The notes under the pieces are model-generated. The model did not search any database, was not told the origin of the DNA, and worked only from the letters and a program-made list of their open reading frames with translations. From NCBI GenBank assembly GCA_945889005.1, contig CAMDBI010000010.1, positions 31,681-95,680 on the forward strand: a DNA stretch of 64,000 nucleotides, read 5' to 3'. Below are positions 1-9,581 of this stretch, piece after piece. The position numbers and the translations under genes were made by a program. Source of the stretch: Bacteroides fragilis. GTDB lineage: Bacteria; Bacteroidota; Bacteroidia; Bacteroidales; DTGW01. Each line of letters begins with the position of its first letter. Positions within the stretch are counted from its first letter, which is position 1.

Positions 1-633
1 TATGCATACCATACCATAGGATCGAGTTTTGCGGTTAGTGCCGAAGCTTATATAAAGCAAGGCGGCATGAATAGACTTAAAGCAGGCGAAGATTTTTATT
101 TTCTTCATAAAATAATAGCTCTGGGCAATTATTACAACTTAAATTCAACTACAGTAAGACCTTCGCCACGAAAATCGGACAGGGTTCCCTTTGGAACAGG
201 GGCTGCTATTACCAAAATGCTCAATAGCTCAGATGTCGAATACTTGACATTTGACCCTCAAGTGTTTTCAAATGTTAAAAAGCTCACCGACAGCATCGAA
301 CGAGCCTACCATTCGACCCAAAACTTTCTCGAATGTCTCGATAATGAACTATGCCAATTTCTGAAATTGAAAGGCATTGAATCGAAGCTTGAACAAATAA
401 GGCAAAATTGTTCGACACAAGCCAACTTTGCAAAACGCTTTCTTCAGTGGTTCGATGGTTTAATGGTATTACAATATTTCAATTCGACTTTAGAGTCGAC
501 ATACAAACCAATGCCAATAAGAGAAGCAGCAATTGCAATGCTTAAAATAATTGAGAAGAAGACTGATTCACTGGATCCACTTGATCTATTGTTGAAATTT
601 CGGGCAATTGACAAAAAGCTATTCGGTCAATAG
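1..633 (+). CDS. Glycosyltransferase-like protein, C-terminal part (5' end outside window)
   Basis: The reading frame is open from base 1, so the gene starts upstream of the window; the ATG at 67 is internal. The visible 210 residues contain a segment reading SSFAVSAEAY then GGMNRLKAGEDFYFLHK. It resembles the acceptor-side region of family 2 glycosyltransferases, where an ED motif lies near the catalytic base. The rest is a helical tail with no recognised motif. The catalytic DxD half is not visible, so the assignment rests on one region. The 3' end overlaps the convergent ribF by 15 bp. Confidence 0.6.
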   Translation, partial: YAYHTIGSSFAVSAEAYIKQGGMNRLKAGEDFYFLHKIIALGNYYNLNSTTVRPSPRKSDRVPFGTGAAITKMLNSSDVEYLTFDPQVFSNVKKLTDSIERAYHSTQNFLECLDNELCQFLKLKGIESKLEQIRQNCSTQANFAKRFLQWFDGLMVLQYFNSTLESTYKPMPIREAAIAMLKIIEKKTDSLDPLDLLLKFRAIDKKLFGQ

Positions 634-1554
634 CCTAAGTGCAAATTTCTTATCCTCTATTAGTTGCAATGTAAGCTCTTCTATTCCTGAAAACTTACGT
701 TCGTCGCGCATTCGCGAAATAAACTGAACAGATATAGTGTGTCCATAAATATCTTTGTCGAAATTGAAGATATTGATCTCGATGCTTCGATCGTTAATAT
801 TGTTATTGACTGTTGGTCGAATACCAATATTTGCCATTCCCAAATACATCAAATTGTTTACTTTTGCCATTACTGCATAAACCCCCGAGGATGGAACTAT
901 TTTCAAAGTTTCGTCGAGTTCAATATTGGCAGTAGGAAACCCAATAGTTCGACCGAGCTCCTTACCTTTAACTACTTTACCTGTAAGCGTATAATTGTAT
1001 CCAAGCATCTGGTTAACCTTGTCGACCTTGCCCTGGCTAACAGCTTCGCGTATAATCGATGAACTAATTCTTCCTTTATTTTGATTTTCGATATGAGCTT
1101 TCCCGATAGTAAACCCTAATTTGTTTGCGTAATCTACAAGGGTTTCATATTGGTCGCGATTGTGCCCTATATGATTGTCGAAACCCATCAATAGACTGTT
1201 GATACCTATTTTTTTGACTAATATCTCATTTAAAAAATCGAATGATGAAGTTTTAGAAAAATCGTGGGTAAATGGTAAGACAATGAGATGATGAATTCCT
1301 GTTTTTTTAAGCAATTCGATTTTTTCGTCGATCGAATTGAGTAGTTTTATTTCTTTTTCGGGGTAAAGAACCCGTTTCGGATGTGGCCACAAAGTTATTA
1401 TAACAGCTTCGCCATTAAACTCTTTTGCTTTTTTTAGCAATTGACGAATTACATAGATATGCCCTTTATGAACACCATCGAAAAAACCAACAGTAACAAC
1501 AGGATTAACGAACAAGCAGGGATTAAGATCGTTAAAATTGTGAATTTTTATCAC
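619..1554 (-). CDS. ribF: Bifunctional riboflavin kinase / FAD synthetase RibF
   Basis: This enzyme phosphorylates riboflavin to FMN and then adenylylates FMN to FAD in the cytoplasm. The N-terminal nucleotidyltransferase half shows GFFDGVHKGH (residues 23-32) and the ISSSIIR motif near residue 165. The C-terminal riboflavin kinase half shows GRTIGFPTAN (about 201-210), GVYAV and the NIGIRPT loop. At 311 residues it has the usual length for a bifunctional RibF. It lies 12 bp downstream of a secreted-protein gene on the same strand, so co-transcription is possible, but no functional link is evident. Its 3' end overlaps the convergent glycosyltransferase-like gene. Confidence 0.96.
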   Translation of the reverse strand: MIKIHNFNDLNPCLFVNPVVTVGFFDGVHKGHIYVIRQLLKKAKEFNGEAVIITLWPHPKRVLYPEKEIKLLNSIDEKIELLKKTGIHHLIVLPFTHDFSKTSSFDFLNEILVKKIGINSLLMGFDNHIGHNRDQYETLVDYANKLGFTIGKAHIENQNKGRISSSIIREAVSQGKVDKVNQMLGYNYTLTGKVVKGKELGRTIGFPTANIELDETLKIVPSSGVYAVMAKVNNLMYLGMANIGIRPTVNNNINDRSIEINIFNFDKDIYGHTISVQFISRMRDERKFSGIEELTLQLIEDKKFALRLLTE

Positions 1555-1566
1555 AAAAACAATTTT

Positions 1567-2532
1567 TTATTGATAATATTCGTAAGTAAATACGCTTAAG
1601 GTCTGATAGTTGTAGGTTGCAAAATATGTGTCGACCGACTCGCAAACTCCTTTATCGTTATATTTAAAGGTGTTTTTTGAAAAGTCTTTATTTGAACCAC
1701 TTCGATATTGTTCTTCGACCAAAACACCTGCAGCATCGTATGTGTATTTTTTTATAATATATTTTTCGCCTTTAACATTCTCTTCTACAACTTCAAAAAT
1801 TTGACCTTTAGCATTGTAATTGCTAATAATTTTATTTACAACATTTTGCCCAATATATTTGGTCTCGCTTGTAATTTTATTATCGGCATTATACTCATAT
1901 ACTGTTCGTTTCGAAATGGTATTGTCTTTTTCTATTCTCTTTTCTTCAATTAGTTTGTTATTGTTGTTATAAACATTTTGAAGTGTGTATTGAATCTCGC
2001 CTTTCTTGTTTAAAACTTTAATATTGCTTGTGTTTCCGATGTATTCAAATACTCTTTTTTCGTCAATTGTTTTGCCGGTATAGTAAATAGACTCTACAAG
2101 CTTATTCAATTTATTGTAATTGTATACGATTCGAAAACTATCGACCCCATCGAAACCCTTTTCGTATACCCGTTTTCCTTTATTGTCGAACTTTACATTT
2201 TGTTTGTAATTGAGACTATCCTGTGCACCAATATATTTTTCATACTGAATTTTATTTCCATTATCGTCATATTTATAATTTAAAACAGAGTGAACGGAGC
2301 CGTTTCTTTTAAAATTGACTTGTTTTACAATGTTTCCTTGATTGTCAAAATGCAATTCTTTTGTTAAAACACCTTTTGCTGCGCGTTTACCCCTAACAAC
2401 TTCATATTCGAAAGTTGATTGTACTTTTACATTTTTCGATACGATATAGGCTCTGTCGAGATCCTCAATAAGCTGAGCATCAACACATATACTTGATATC
2501 AAGAATAGAAAAACTAAAATAATGTTCTTCAT
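1567..2532 (-). CDS. Secreted protein with YD/RHS-like tandem repeats
   Basis: A signal peptide covers residues 1-19 (hydrophobic core, cleavage after VDA). The mature part is about 300 residues of short repeats with the pattern Y-x-Y-[ND]-x-x-[GN]-x-[IL], for example KYDDNGNK, EYNADNK, NYNAKGQ, TYDAAGV and KYNDKGV. These resemble YD/RHS-type or MORN-like beta repeats of Bacteroidota exported proteins. No catalytic motif, lipobox or T9SS sorting domain is visible. Function unknown; periplasmic or surface location is inferred from the signal peptide. It lies between recQ and ribF on the same strand. Confidence 0.75.
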   Translation of the reverse strand: MKNIILVFLFLISSICVDAQLIEDLDRAYIVSKNVKVQSTFEYEVVRGKRAAKGVLTKELHFDNQGNIVKQVNFKRNGSVHSVLNYKYDDNGNKIQYEKYIGAQDSLNYKQNVKFDNKGKRVYEKGFDGVDSFRIVYNYNKLNKLVESIYYTGKTIDEKRVFEYIGNTSNIKVLNKKGEIQYTLQNVYNNNNKLIEEKRIEKDNTISKRTVYEYNADNKITSETKYIGQNVVNKIISNYNAKGQIFEVVEENVKGEKYIIKKYTYDAAGVLVEEQYRSGSNKDFSKNTFKYNDKGVCESVDTYFATYNYQTLSVFTYEYYQ

Positions 2533-2603
2533 TTTACAATTTTTATGACTTTACGAAATCAAAGTTAAAAAAAAAATCAAGAGTAGAAACTTATCTATGA
2601 AAA

Positions 2604-4802
2604 TCAATTTCCCATTTCCGATAAGAATTTAACACGCATCAGACGAATTTCTTCCTCTGTATATTCGTCGTCGCCAAGTTCGTTCAAAGCATCTTTAACC
2701 GATTCGGATTCGGCTTCGCGGAAATAATCATATACTTCCTGTTGGCGATCGTCGTCCAATATTTCGTCGATATAATAATCGATATTGAGTTTAGTACCGC
2801 TATTGACAATGGCTTCGATTTCGGTAAGCAATTCGTTCATACTTATATTTTTTGACGAAGCTATGTCGTTTAAATCCATTTTACGGTCAATGCTCTGAAT
2901 TACAAACACCTTAAGACCCGATTTGTTTACAACCGATTTGACTACCATATCTTGAGGACGAATAATTTCTTTTTCCTCAACATAAGCTTTAATAAGCTCT
3001 ACAAACTCTTTACCATATTTTTGGGCTTTACCTGCTCCTACGCCTGTAATATTTTGCAATTCGTCCAAATTAATCGGATATTGAATGGCCATATCTTCCA
3101 ACGAAGGATCTTGAAAAATCACAAATGGAGGAAGATTTTTTTGCTTAGCAATTTTTTTGCGAAGATCTTTTAAAATATGAATTAGTTCATCGTCCATTGT
3201 ATTGGTGCGCGGAACAGCCGATGTTTGTTCGTCATCTTCTTCAACATCGTAATTACGATCTTCGGTCATCATAAGCGATTGAGGATCGTCTAAGTATTTA
3301 TAACCATCGGGAGTCATTTTTAACAAACCGTAATTCTCAATTTCTTTCTGAATGAGGTTAGCTATAAGCATTTGCCGAATTACAGCATTCCAAAATTTGA
3401 AATCGTGATCGCTACCCAATCCAAACATTTCAAGTTTATGATGTTTGTACGACTTTACAGCAGCAGTGAGATTTCCCGAAAGAATATTGGCTATATGATC
3501 TGCTTTAAATTTTTCTTTAACAGCAATGATTGTTTCGAGTACCTTTAGGGCATAGTCCTGTCCTTCGAACTGCACTTTTGGGTGGTTACAATTGTCGCAG
3601 TTTTCGCAAGTATCGTGTTCGTAATTTTCGCCAAAGTAATGAAGCAGCAATTTGCGGCGACAAACAGAGGTTTCGGCATAGGAAACTGTTTCGAACAGTA
3701 GTTGTTTGCCTATCTCTTGCTCGGCAATAGGTTTGCCTTGCATAAATTTTTCGAGCTTTTGAATATCCTGATACCTATAAAAAGTTATACACTTTCCTTC
3801 GCCACCATCGCGACCTGCACGACCGGTTTCCTGATAATAGCCTTCGAGGCTCTTGGGTATATCGTAATGTACCACAAACCGCACATCGGGCTTGTCGATA
3901 CCCATACCAAAAGCAATGGTAGCTACTATAACATCGCACTCTTCCATAAGAAAACGATCCTGATTGGCAGCACGTGTAGCCGCATCGAGACCGGCATGAT
4001 AAGGTAATGCTCTAATTCCATTGACTTGAAAAAGCTGGGTTAGTTCCTCAACTTTCTTGCGGCTAAGGCAATATACAATACCCGATTTGCCGGCATTGCT
4101 TTTGATGTATTTTATTATTTGTTTCGAAGCTTCGATTTTGGGGCGAATCTCGTAATACAGATTTGATCTGTTAAACGACGATTTGAAGACTGTAACATCC
4201 ATCATTTCGAGGTTTTTCTGTATATCGCTTTGTACTTTTGGAGTTGCTGTTGCCGTAAGTGCAATTAATGGTGCTTGACCTATTTGATTGATTATAGGTC
4301 TTATACGACGATACTCAGGTCTGAAATCGTGCCCCCACTCTGATATGCAATGAGCTTCGTCTATGGCATAAAATGAAACTTTAACCTGTTGAAGAAATAA
4401 TATATTTTCTTCTTTGGTAAGCGATTCGGGTGCTACATAGAGCAATTTGGTTTTTCCCGATACAACATCTTCTTTTACCTTTGTCAGTAATGTTTTGGTC
4501 AACGACGAATTCATAAAATGAGCCACTCCATCTTCTTCACTAAAACTTCGCATCGAATCGACCTGATTTTTCATCAATGCAATAAGTGGTGAAATAACAA
4601 TGGCTGTGCCTTCCAACATTAAAGCAGGTAACTGGTAGCACAACGATTTACCTCCTCCTGTTGGCATAAGCACAAAAGTATCCCTCCCTTCGAGTAAGTT
4701 ATGTATTACCGCTTCCTGGTTGCCTTTAAAAGTGCTAAATCCAAAATATCTTTTTAGCGACTCAACTAAAGGAGTATTATTTTCCGGAGTTTGATTCCCC
4801 AT
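2604..4802 (-). CDS. recQ: ATP-dependent DNA helicase RecQ
   Basis: A superfamily 2 3'-5' DNA helicase for recombination and replication-fork repair. Visible motifs are the Walker A PTGGGKS (47-53), DEAH (148-151) followed by CISEWGHDFRPEYR, TATATP, and motif VI QETGRAGRDG. The zinc-binding cysteines follow (CRRKLLLHYF... CENCDNC, about 378-402), then the RQC winged helix and an HRDC domain at about 545-625 (LRKKIAKQKNLPPFVIF). The C-terminal 100 residues form an acidic extension common in Bacteroidota RecQ, which are about 730 residues long. The helicase looks complete. It is transcribed away from tatC. Confidence 0.97.
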   Translation of the reverse strand: MGNQTPENNTPLVESLKRYFGFSTFKGNQEAVIHNLLEGRDTFVLMPTGGGKSLCYQLPALMLEGTAIVISPLIALMKNQVDSMRSFSEEDGVAHFMNSSLTKTLLTKVKEDVVSGKTKLLYVAPESLTKEENILFLQQVKVSFYAIDEAHCISEWGHDFRPEYRRIRPIINQIGQAPLIALTATATPKVQSDIQKNLEMMDVTVFKSSFNRSNLYYEIRPKIEASKQIIKYIKSNAGKSGIVYCLSRKKVEELTQLFQVNGIRALPYHAGLDAATRAANQDRFLMEECDVIVATIAFGMGIDKPDVRFVVHYDIPKSLEGYYQETGRAGRDGGEGKCITFYRYQDIQKLEKFMQGKPIAEQEIGKQLLFETVSYAETSVCRRKLLLHYFGENYEHDTCENCDNCNHPKVQFEGQDYALKVLETIIAVKEKFKADHIANILSGNLTAAVKSYKHHKLEMFGLGSDHDFKFWNAVIRQMLIANLIQKEIENYGLLKMTPDGYKYLDDPQSLMMTEDRNYDVEEDDEQTSAVPRTNTMDDELIHILKDLRKKIAKQKNLPPFVIFQDPSLEDMAIQYPINLDELQNITGVGAGKAQKYGKEFVELIKAYVEEKEIIRPQDMVVKSVVNKSGLKVFVIQSIDRKMDLNDIASSKNISMNELLTEIEAIVNSGTKLNIDYYIDEILDDDRQQEVYDYFREAESESVKDALNELGDDEYTEEEIRLMRVKFLSEMGN

Positions 4803-4966
4803 TCAACAATTTGTATTTTAATTATTTACGAATTTACTAAATATTTTTTAAAAAAGTGTAATTTTAAAGCATTTAGAACATATAATTTATATCTAATGAT
4901 GATTATCACAAAAATGTTTTAAAAAAAATACTTTTCACTATTGTCTGATTAAATTAAATATAGAAT

Positions 4967-4991
4967 AGATTTCGACCGTAGGGAGAAATCT
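4967..4991. repeat. Intergenic inverted repeat (AGATTTC/GAAATCT)
   Basis: Perfect 7-bp arms AGATTTC (4967-4973) and GAAATCT (4985-4991) flank the spacer gaccgtaggga in the gap between recQ and tatC. From memory, very similar strings (AGATTTCTCCCT..GGTCGAAAT) are dispersed between genes in many Bacteroidota. I cannot confirm the copy number here. It may add a hairpin to the tatC leader. Confidence 0.55.
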
Positions 4992-5083
4992 GTATTTTTT
5001 AACCGACAGTAGTGAAAAAAAATTACTTTTATAAGTTTAAATTTAGTGAATATTATTTAGAAATACAACAAGTCGAACTTTTT

Positions 5084-5884
5084 ATGTCTGAAAAACAAGA
5101 GATGACTTTTCTCGATCATCTTGAAGCACTTCGGTGGCATCTCATTAGATCGGTTATTGCTATAATGGCTGGAGCTATTATTATATTTATTTTCAAAGAT
5201 TTTTTTTTCAACGATATTCTACTGGCACCCAAAAATCCCGATTTTATAACAAATAAAATATTATGTCTGTTGGCCCAAAAATACGAAACACCCTCTATTT
5301 GTATCAATCAGAATAGCTTTCAGCTAATAAGCATTAGTATGTCGGGACAGTTCAATATGCACATGTTTGTTTCGTTAATTGGAGGAATTATCTTGGCTTT
5401 CCCTTATGTTTTTTGGGAACTGTGGCGTTTTATTTCGCCGGCATTGAACGATAAGGAAAGGAAGCATGCCAGCGGTGCCATTTTTTATATTTCGACAATG
5501 TTTTTTGTTGGCATTTTATTTGGATATTATATCATAACTCCATTTTCTGTAGATTTTCTCGGATCGTATAGTGTAAGCGACCAAATTTCCAATCAAATAA
5601 ATATAGCTTCATATATCTCTACCCTTGTTTCTGTAACATTTGCAAGTGGGTTGGTTTTTGAATTGCCAATAATTGTTTTTTTTCTTTCGAGCATTGGAAT
5701 ACTTACTCCTCAGTTTATGCGAAAATATAGGCGACATAGTTTTGTCGTAATTTTGATTGTTTCGGCTATCATTACCCCTCCCGATGTTTTTAGCCAAATA
5801 CTGGTAACAATGCCTCTATATTTGCTTTATGAAATAAGTATTATTATTTCGGTTTTGGTAGTACGAAAGAAAAAACTTTCATAG
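5084..5884 (+). CDS. tatC: Sec-independent protein translocase TatC
   Basis: TatC is the polytopic receptor for twin-arginine signal peptides in the inner membrane. The 266-residue protein has six hydrophobic segments, the N-terminal FLDHLEALR motif, the conserved cytoplasmic WRFISPALNDKER loop, FELP, and TPPDVFSQ in the last third. The ATG at 5084 is chosen because TatC homologues begin a few residues before the HLxELR motif; an upstream GTG at 5012 would add 24 unconserved residues. The residue that matches E. coli Glu15 in HLxELR is Ala15 here, with Glu at position 14 (see findings). No tatA/tatB gene is visible nearby. Confidence 0.93.
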   Translation: MSEKQEMTFLDHLEALRWHLIRSVIAIMAGAIIIFIFKDFFFNDILLAPKNPDFITNKILCLLAQKYETPSICINQNSFQLISISMSGQFNMHMFVSLIGGIILAFPYVFWELWRFISPALNDKERKHASGAIFYISTMFFVGILFGYYIITPFSVDFLGSYSVSDQISNQINIASYISTLVSVTFASGLVFELPIIVFFLSSIGILTPQFMRKYRRHSFVVILIVSAIITPPDVFSQILVTMPLYLLYEISIIISVLVVRKKKLS

Positions 5885-5988
5885 TTGAATAAATGCTATT
5901 GACCGTGCAAAAAAGCTCATTCACCTTTAAACTTTAGTACAAATACTTCTTCTTCACTATTTTTATTTTTTTATTAGTTTGTATTTTT

Positions 5989-8460
5989 ATGTTTCAAACA
6001 AAAATTAAAAATATATATTTAATTACATTTGTTTTTTTAGTATTCTCGGTATGTGCAAATGCTCAACTGACCAAAATAAGAGGTACAGTAATTGATGCCG
6101 AATCAAAATTGCCACTTTCATACGTATACATAGTATTATCTAACACAACTGTTGGAACAATAACAGACGAACAAGGTATTTTTTCTATAGAAACAAAGGC
6201 AATAGCCGATTCAATAGAATGTTCCTATGTTGGATATATTTCTCAAAAACATAAAATCAATAAACATATTTATCAGGAATTGAAAATTGAACTTGTACCA
6301 GATATTATTAATATTAAAGAGGTTATAGTAAAACCGGGAAATAATCCGGCTCATGATATACTTGAGAAAGTTATTAAAAATAAAAAATTGAATGATGTTC
6401 GAAATCAAAAGTCATTTAAGTATCAGGCATACAATAAAGTTCAAATAGATTTAAATAATATTGACGATCAATTCAGAAACAGAAAAATCTTTAAACAGTT
6501 TCAGTTTATATTCAACTATTTAGACACCAATGCATTGACCGGAAAAGCGTATTTGCCGGTTCTAATTTCTGAAACTTTATCAGATATGTATTATCAGAGC
6601 GAACCTAAGAACGAAAAAGAAATAATAAAGGCTTCTAATCTATCGGGACTTAAAAACGAAAGTGTATCGCAACTTACCGGTCGCATGACCCAGTCGTTTA
6701 ATATTTACGACAATTTCATGTCGTATTTCGATGGAGGCTTTATAAGTCCTATTTCAGATTTAGCATTATTGTATTATAAATATTATTTGACCGATAGCGC
6801 TTTTCGCGACAATCATTGGTGTTACCATATAACATTTAAGCCAAAAGACAAATTTAGCAGAGCATTTACTGGTAATATGTGGATTGCCGACACTGTATTT
6901 GCTGTACAATATATTCAAATGCGACTTTCGACAGAAGCAAACATTAATTTCGTCAACGAATTGGCCACCACCATTAATTTTTCAAATTTTAACAATAATG
7001 TTTGGGCAATATCTGATGAAGAGATACTACTTGATTTTAATGTAGTTGAAGATTCTAAAACACTTAAAGGTTTTTTTGGAAGAAAAAATGCTACATATTA
7101 TAATTACAGTTTTAACACGCCCATCGACCATGATATTCTAAAACTAAAAGCCGACATTGTGGTCAATGACAGCGCCTTTGAACGTGACAATAATTATTGG
7201 AAAAGCAAGCGTCCCATAGAACTTTCGACAAAGGAAGAGAATATATATAAAATGGTAGATTCAATCAAAAATGTACCTTTGTATCAGACATTGGCCGATT
7301 GGATCAACTTATTTGTAAACTACTATTATGTAATTGGCAAATACGAATTTGGTCCTTATTATTCCATATTTAGTTTCAACGATTTGGAGGGCTACCGTTT
7401 TAGAGTTGGAGGCAGAACAGGCAATGCATTTAGTACCCGCCAAATGTTTGATGGATATATTGCTTATGGAACCAAGGACGAAAAAATAAAGTATGGAATT
7501 GGATACACCTATATGCTTAATAAGTCGCCTCGAAAAGTATTTGGCATAAAATACAACGACGATCTGGAACAATTGGGAAAAAGTACTACCTCCTTTAAAC
7601 AAGACAATATACTATCGTCGGTTCTTCGACGAAGTCCGAACAACAAACTTACACCCTACAAACAACTTTCTACCTATTACGAACACGAATGGTATCAAGG
7701 GTTTTCAAACACATTAAATTTTTTATATAAGCAAATATACCCATCGGATTTTATACCATTTCAGAAAGTGCTAAATACTGGAGCTATAGTTAATTACAAT
7801 CGCATAATATCTGCCGAAATATATCTAAAAACACATTTTGCTTGGAACGAAAAATTTATAATGGGCGATTTCGAACGTATGAGTATTGGTACTGAATTTC
7901 CCATACTCGATTTTTATGTCACCGGAGGGCTTCGTGACAATGAAAAGAGCTATTTGAAATTGAAACTGGAAATAAACCATTATTTCGAAACCAATCCCTT
8001 TGGATATTTTAAGTATACAATAGATGCCGGGAAAATTATTGGAAATCTGCCTTACCCTCTTCTTGAACTTCACAAAGGAAACGAAACATATTCGTTCGAC
8101 TACAACTCGTTCAATTTAATGAATTACTATGAATTTGTGAGCGATCAGTACATAACATTCTTTGCCGAGCAACACTTTCAGGGATTTTTTCTTAACAATA
8201 TACCATTATTACGAAAAATGAAATGGCGCGAAGTTGCTTCGATTCGAGGATTGTCAGGTTCGTTAAATAATAAAAACAAAAATGTTCTTTTGTTCCCTGA
8301 AAACCTCACAGAAGTAGGAAAACCTTATTGGGAAACGAGTGTAGGAGTTGAAAATATTTTTAAATTGGTCAGGGTCGATGCCATGTGGCGTTTATCGCAT
8401 TTAGACAGACCCAATGTAAGCAAGTTTGGAGTAAGAGCAATGCTTCAAATTACTTTTTAG
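5989..8460 (+). CDS. DUF5686 family outer-membrane protein with CarboxypepD_reg domain
   Basis: A signal peptide (residues 1-25, ending ANA) is followed by a CarboxypepD_reg-like Ig fold at about 29-110 (RGTVIDAESKLPL...SYVGY). A long beta-rich C-terminal region is typical of the DUF5686 family and predicted to form an outer-membrane barrel, ending in the aromatic MLQITF. The 823-residue length fits the family. Such proteins are common in Bacteroidota and their substrate is generally unknown. It starts 104 bp after tatC and could be co-transcribed. The 3' end is 4 bp from the convergent mtgA. Confidence 0.85.
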   Translation: MFQTKIKNIYLITFVFLVFSVCANAQLTKIRGTVIDAESKLPLSYVYIVLSNTTVGTITDEQGIFSIETKAIADSIECSYVGYISQKHKINKHIYQELKIELVPDIINIKEVIVKPGNNPAHDILEKVIKNKKLNDVRNQKSFKYQAYNKVQIDLNNIDDQFRNRKIFKQFQFIFNYLDTNALTGKAYLPVLISETLSDMYYQSEPKNEKEIIKASNLSGLKNESVSQLTGRMTQSFNIYDNFMSYFDGGFISPISDLALLYYKYYLTDSAFRDNHWCYHITFKPKDKFSRAFTGNMWIADTVFAVQYIQMRLSTEANINFVNELATTINFSNFNNNVWAISDEEILLDFNVVEDSKTLKGFFGRKNATYYNYSFNTPIDHDILKLKADIVVNDSAFERDNNYWKSKRPIELSTKEENIYKMVDSIKNVPLYQTLADWINLFVNYYYVIGKYEFGPYYSIFSFNDLEGYRFRVGGRTGNAFSTRQMFDGYIAYGTKDEKIKYGIGYTYMLNKSPRKVFGIKYNDDLEQLGKSTTSFKQDNILSSVLRRSPNNKLTPYKQLSTYYEHEWYQGFSNTLNFLYKQIYPSDFIPFQKVLNTGAIVNYNRIISAEIYLKTHFAWNEKFIMGDFERMSIGTEFPILDFYVTGGLRDNEKSYLKLKLEINHYFETNPFGYFKYTIDAGKIIGNLPYPLLELHKGNETYSFDYNSFNLMNYYEFVSDQYITFFAEQHFQGFFLNNIPLLRKMKWREVASIRGLSGSLNNKNKNVLLFPENLTEVGKPYWETSVGVENIFKLVRVDAMWRLSHLDRPNVSKFGVRAMLQITF

Positions 8461-8464
8461 CATA

Positions 8465-9154
8465 TTAAAAATCGACCCTGCCTATCTTATCCATAATTCC
8501 TAAAACCCTCTTTTGGTATCGATACATATATGGAGTGGGCTTCATGGGGTTTCGCTTTAGTGGGCTTGGCAAAATACTTGTTAATAATGCCGATTCTGAG
8601 CGAGAAAGCTTCAACGACTTTTTCTTGAAGTACTTTTGCGAAGCAGCTTCTACACCATATATTCCATCGCCCATTTCTATAACATTGACATACACCTCCA
8701 TAATCCGTTTCTTTGACCAGATAATTTCAATAAGTGTTGTAAAATACAATTCGAATCCCTTGCGAACCCAGCTACGATTGGGCCACAAAAAAACATTTTT
8801 GGCTGTTTGTTGTGAAATAGTACTTGCTCCCCACTTGCGCTTACTGCGCTTATTGTGCTTTTGAGCTTTTTCGATTGCATCCAGATCGATTCCAAAATGA
8901 TCGGTAAATTTATTATCCTCGGCCGAAACTAATGCCAACACCATATTGGGCGATACTTTTTCTATATCGACCCACTGCTTTTCAATTTTTGCCTCTCGTC
9001 CATCGATTTTCTGTTCAAAAACCCTTTTAAGCATGAGTGGCGTAAGGGGTGGATCGATAAATGTATACAACAAAACGACAAATATTGTTGATGAAAAAAA
9101 AACAATAGCTATCCACTTTATAATATTCAATGCTTTAGATAAATACCTTCTCAT
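8465..9154 (-). CDS. mtgA: Monofunctional peptidoglycan glycosyltransferase MtgA
   Basis: A GT51 transglycosylase that polymerises lipid II into glycan strands at the inner membrane. There is one N-terminal transmembrane helix (about 11-33), then the catalytic SAEDNKF motif (Glu79) with HFGID, the STISQQTAKNVFLW motif, and KKRIMEVYVNVIEMG. No transpeptidase domain follows, and 229 residues is normal for MtgA. The ATG at 9154 is preferred over the one at 9184, because the latter overlaps a -7 promoter element (9182-9189). Confidence 0.95.
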   Translation of the reverse strand: MRRYLSKALNIIKWIAIVFFSSTIFVVLLYTFIDPPLTPLMLKRVFEQKIDGREAKIEKQWVDIEKVSPNMVLALVSAEDNKFTDHFGIDLDAIEKAQKHNKRSKRKWGASTISQQTAKNVFLWPNRSWVRKGFELYFTTLIEIIWSKKRIMEVYVNVIEMGDGIYGVEAASQKYFKKKSLKLSRSESALLTSILPSPLKRNPMKPTPYMYRYQKRVLGIMDKIGRVDF

Positions 9155-9181
9155 AGAAAAATAATAATTTATTTTCTTTTG

Positions 9182-9189
9182 CAAAGATA
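9182..9189 (-). promoter_or_regulatory. -7 element of mtgA promoter
   Basis: On the minus strand this reads TATCTTTG, matching the Bacteroidota -7 consensus TAnnTTTG. It lies 27 bp before the chosen mtgA start. The -33 element is weak, only a TTG about 22 bp upstream. Confidence 0.5.
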
Positions 9190-9268
9190 TTTAAATCATT
9201 TTCTAACTTAGCAATTAAATATAATTATCTAATAATAGGGTATTTGCTTAGAACTAAAAATAAAAAAG

Positions 9269-9448
9269 ATGGAAATAACACAACTTGTATTAGATGCTTT
9301 ACAAAAAGCCGGAAAACCCTTGAAAGGTGGAGAGATTGCAACAGCTACAGGAATAGACAAAAAAGAAGTGGATAAAGCTATTGCCAAACTGAAAAAAGAT
9401 GGTAAAATAGAATCGCCCAAAAATTGCTATTATCAGGTAACAAATTAG
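9269..9448 (+). CDS. Small winged-helix DNA-binding-like protein (59 aa)
   Basis: An intact 59-residue frame from ATG 9269 to TAG 9446-9448. It reads as helix-turn-helix-wing: MEITQLVLDALQ, then KPLKGGEIATATGIDKKEV, KAIAKLKKDGKI and a terminal wing CYYQV. The pattern fits MarR/ArsR-like winged-helix folds, in which GEIA..TGI..EV is the helix-turn and recognition helix. It has no other domain and probably works as a dimer or as a small chromatin or transcription factor. It lies between mtgA and the infB operon. The coding quality supports a real gene; the target is unknown. Confidence 0.75.
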   Translation: MEITQLVLDALQKAGKPLKGGEIATATGIDKKEVDKAIAKLKKDGKIESPKNCYYQVTN

Positions 9449-9493
9449 ATGTGAGATTTGAGACTATTAGATATGAGACAAAAGTTATGATTT

Positions 9494-9559
9494 GAGACGC
9501 AATATAATTAGATTATAGACAATTTTTCTTGTGTCTTGAGTCTAATTATCTTGCGTCTC
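9494..9559. repeat. Long imperfect inverted repeat between convergent genes
   Basis: Arms of 27 nt (9494-9520 and 9533-9559) pair with 23 of 27 matches around a 12-nt loop. The arm starts GAGACGCAA and continues ATAATTAGA. Related words such as TTTGAGAC, ATGAGAC and TTGCGTCT recur across 9449-9580 at about 7-bp spacing. It sits between the convergent winged-helix gene and infB, so it could act as a bidirectional terminator or be a small dispersed repeat. Confidence 0.65.
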
Positions 9560-9581
9560 ATATCAAATTGTCTTGCGTCTA

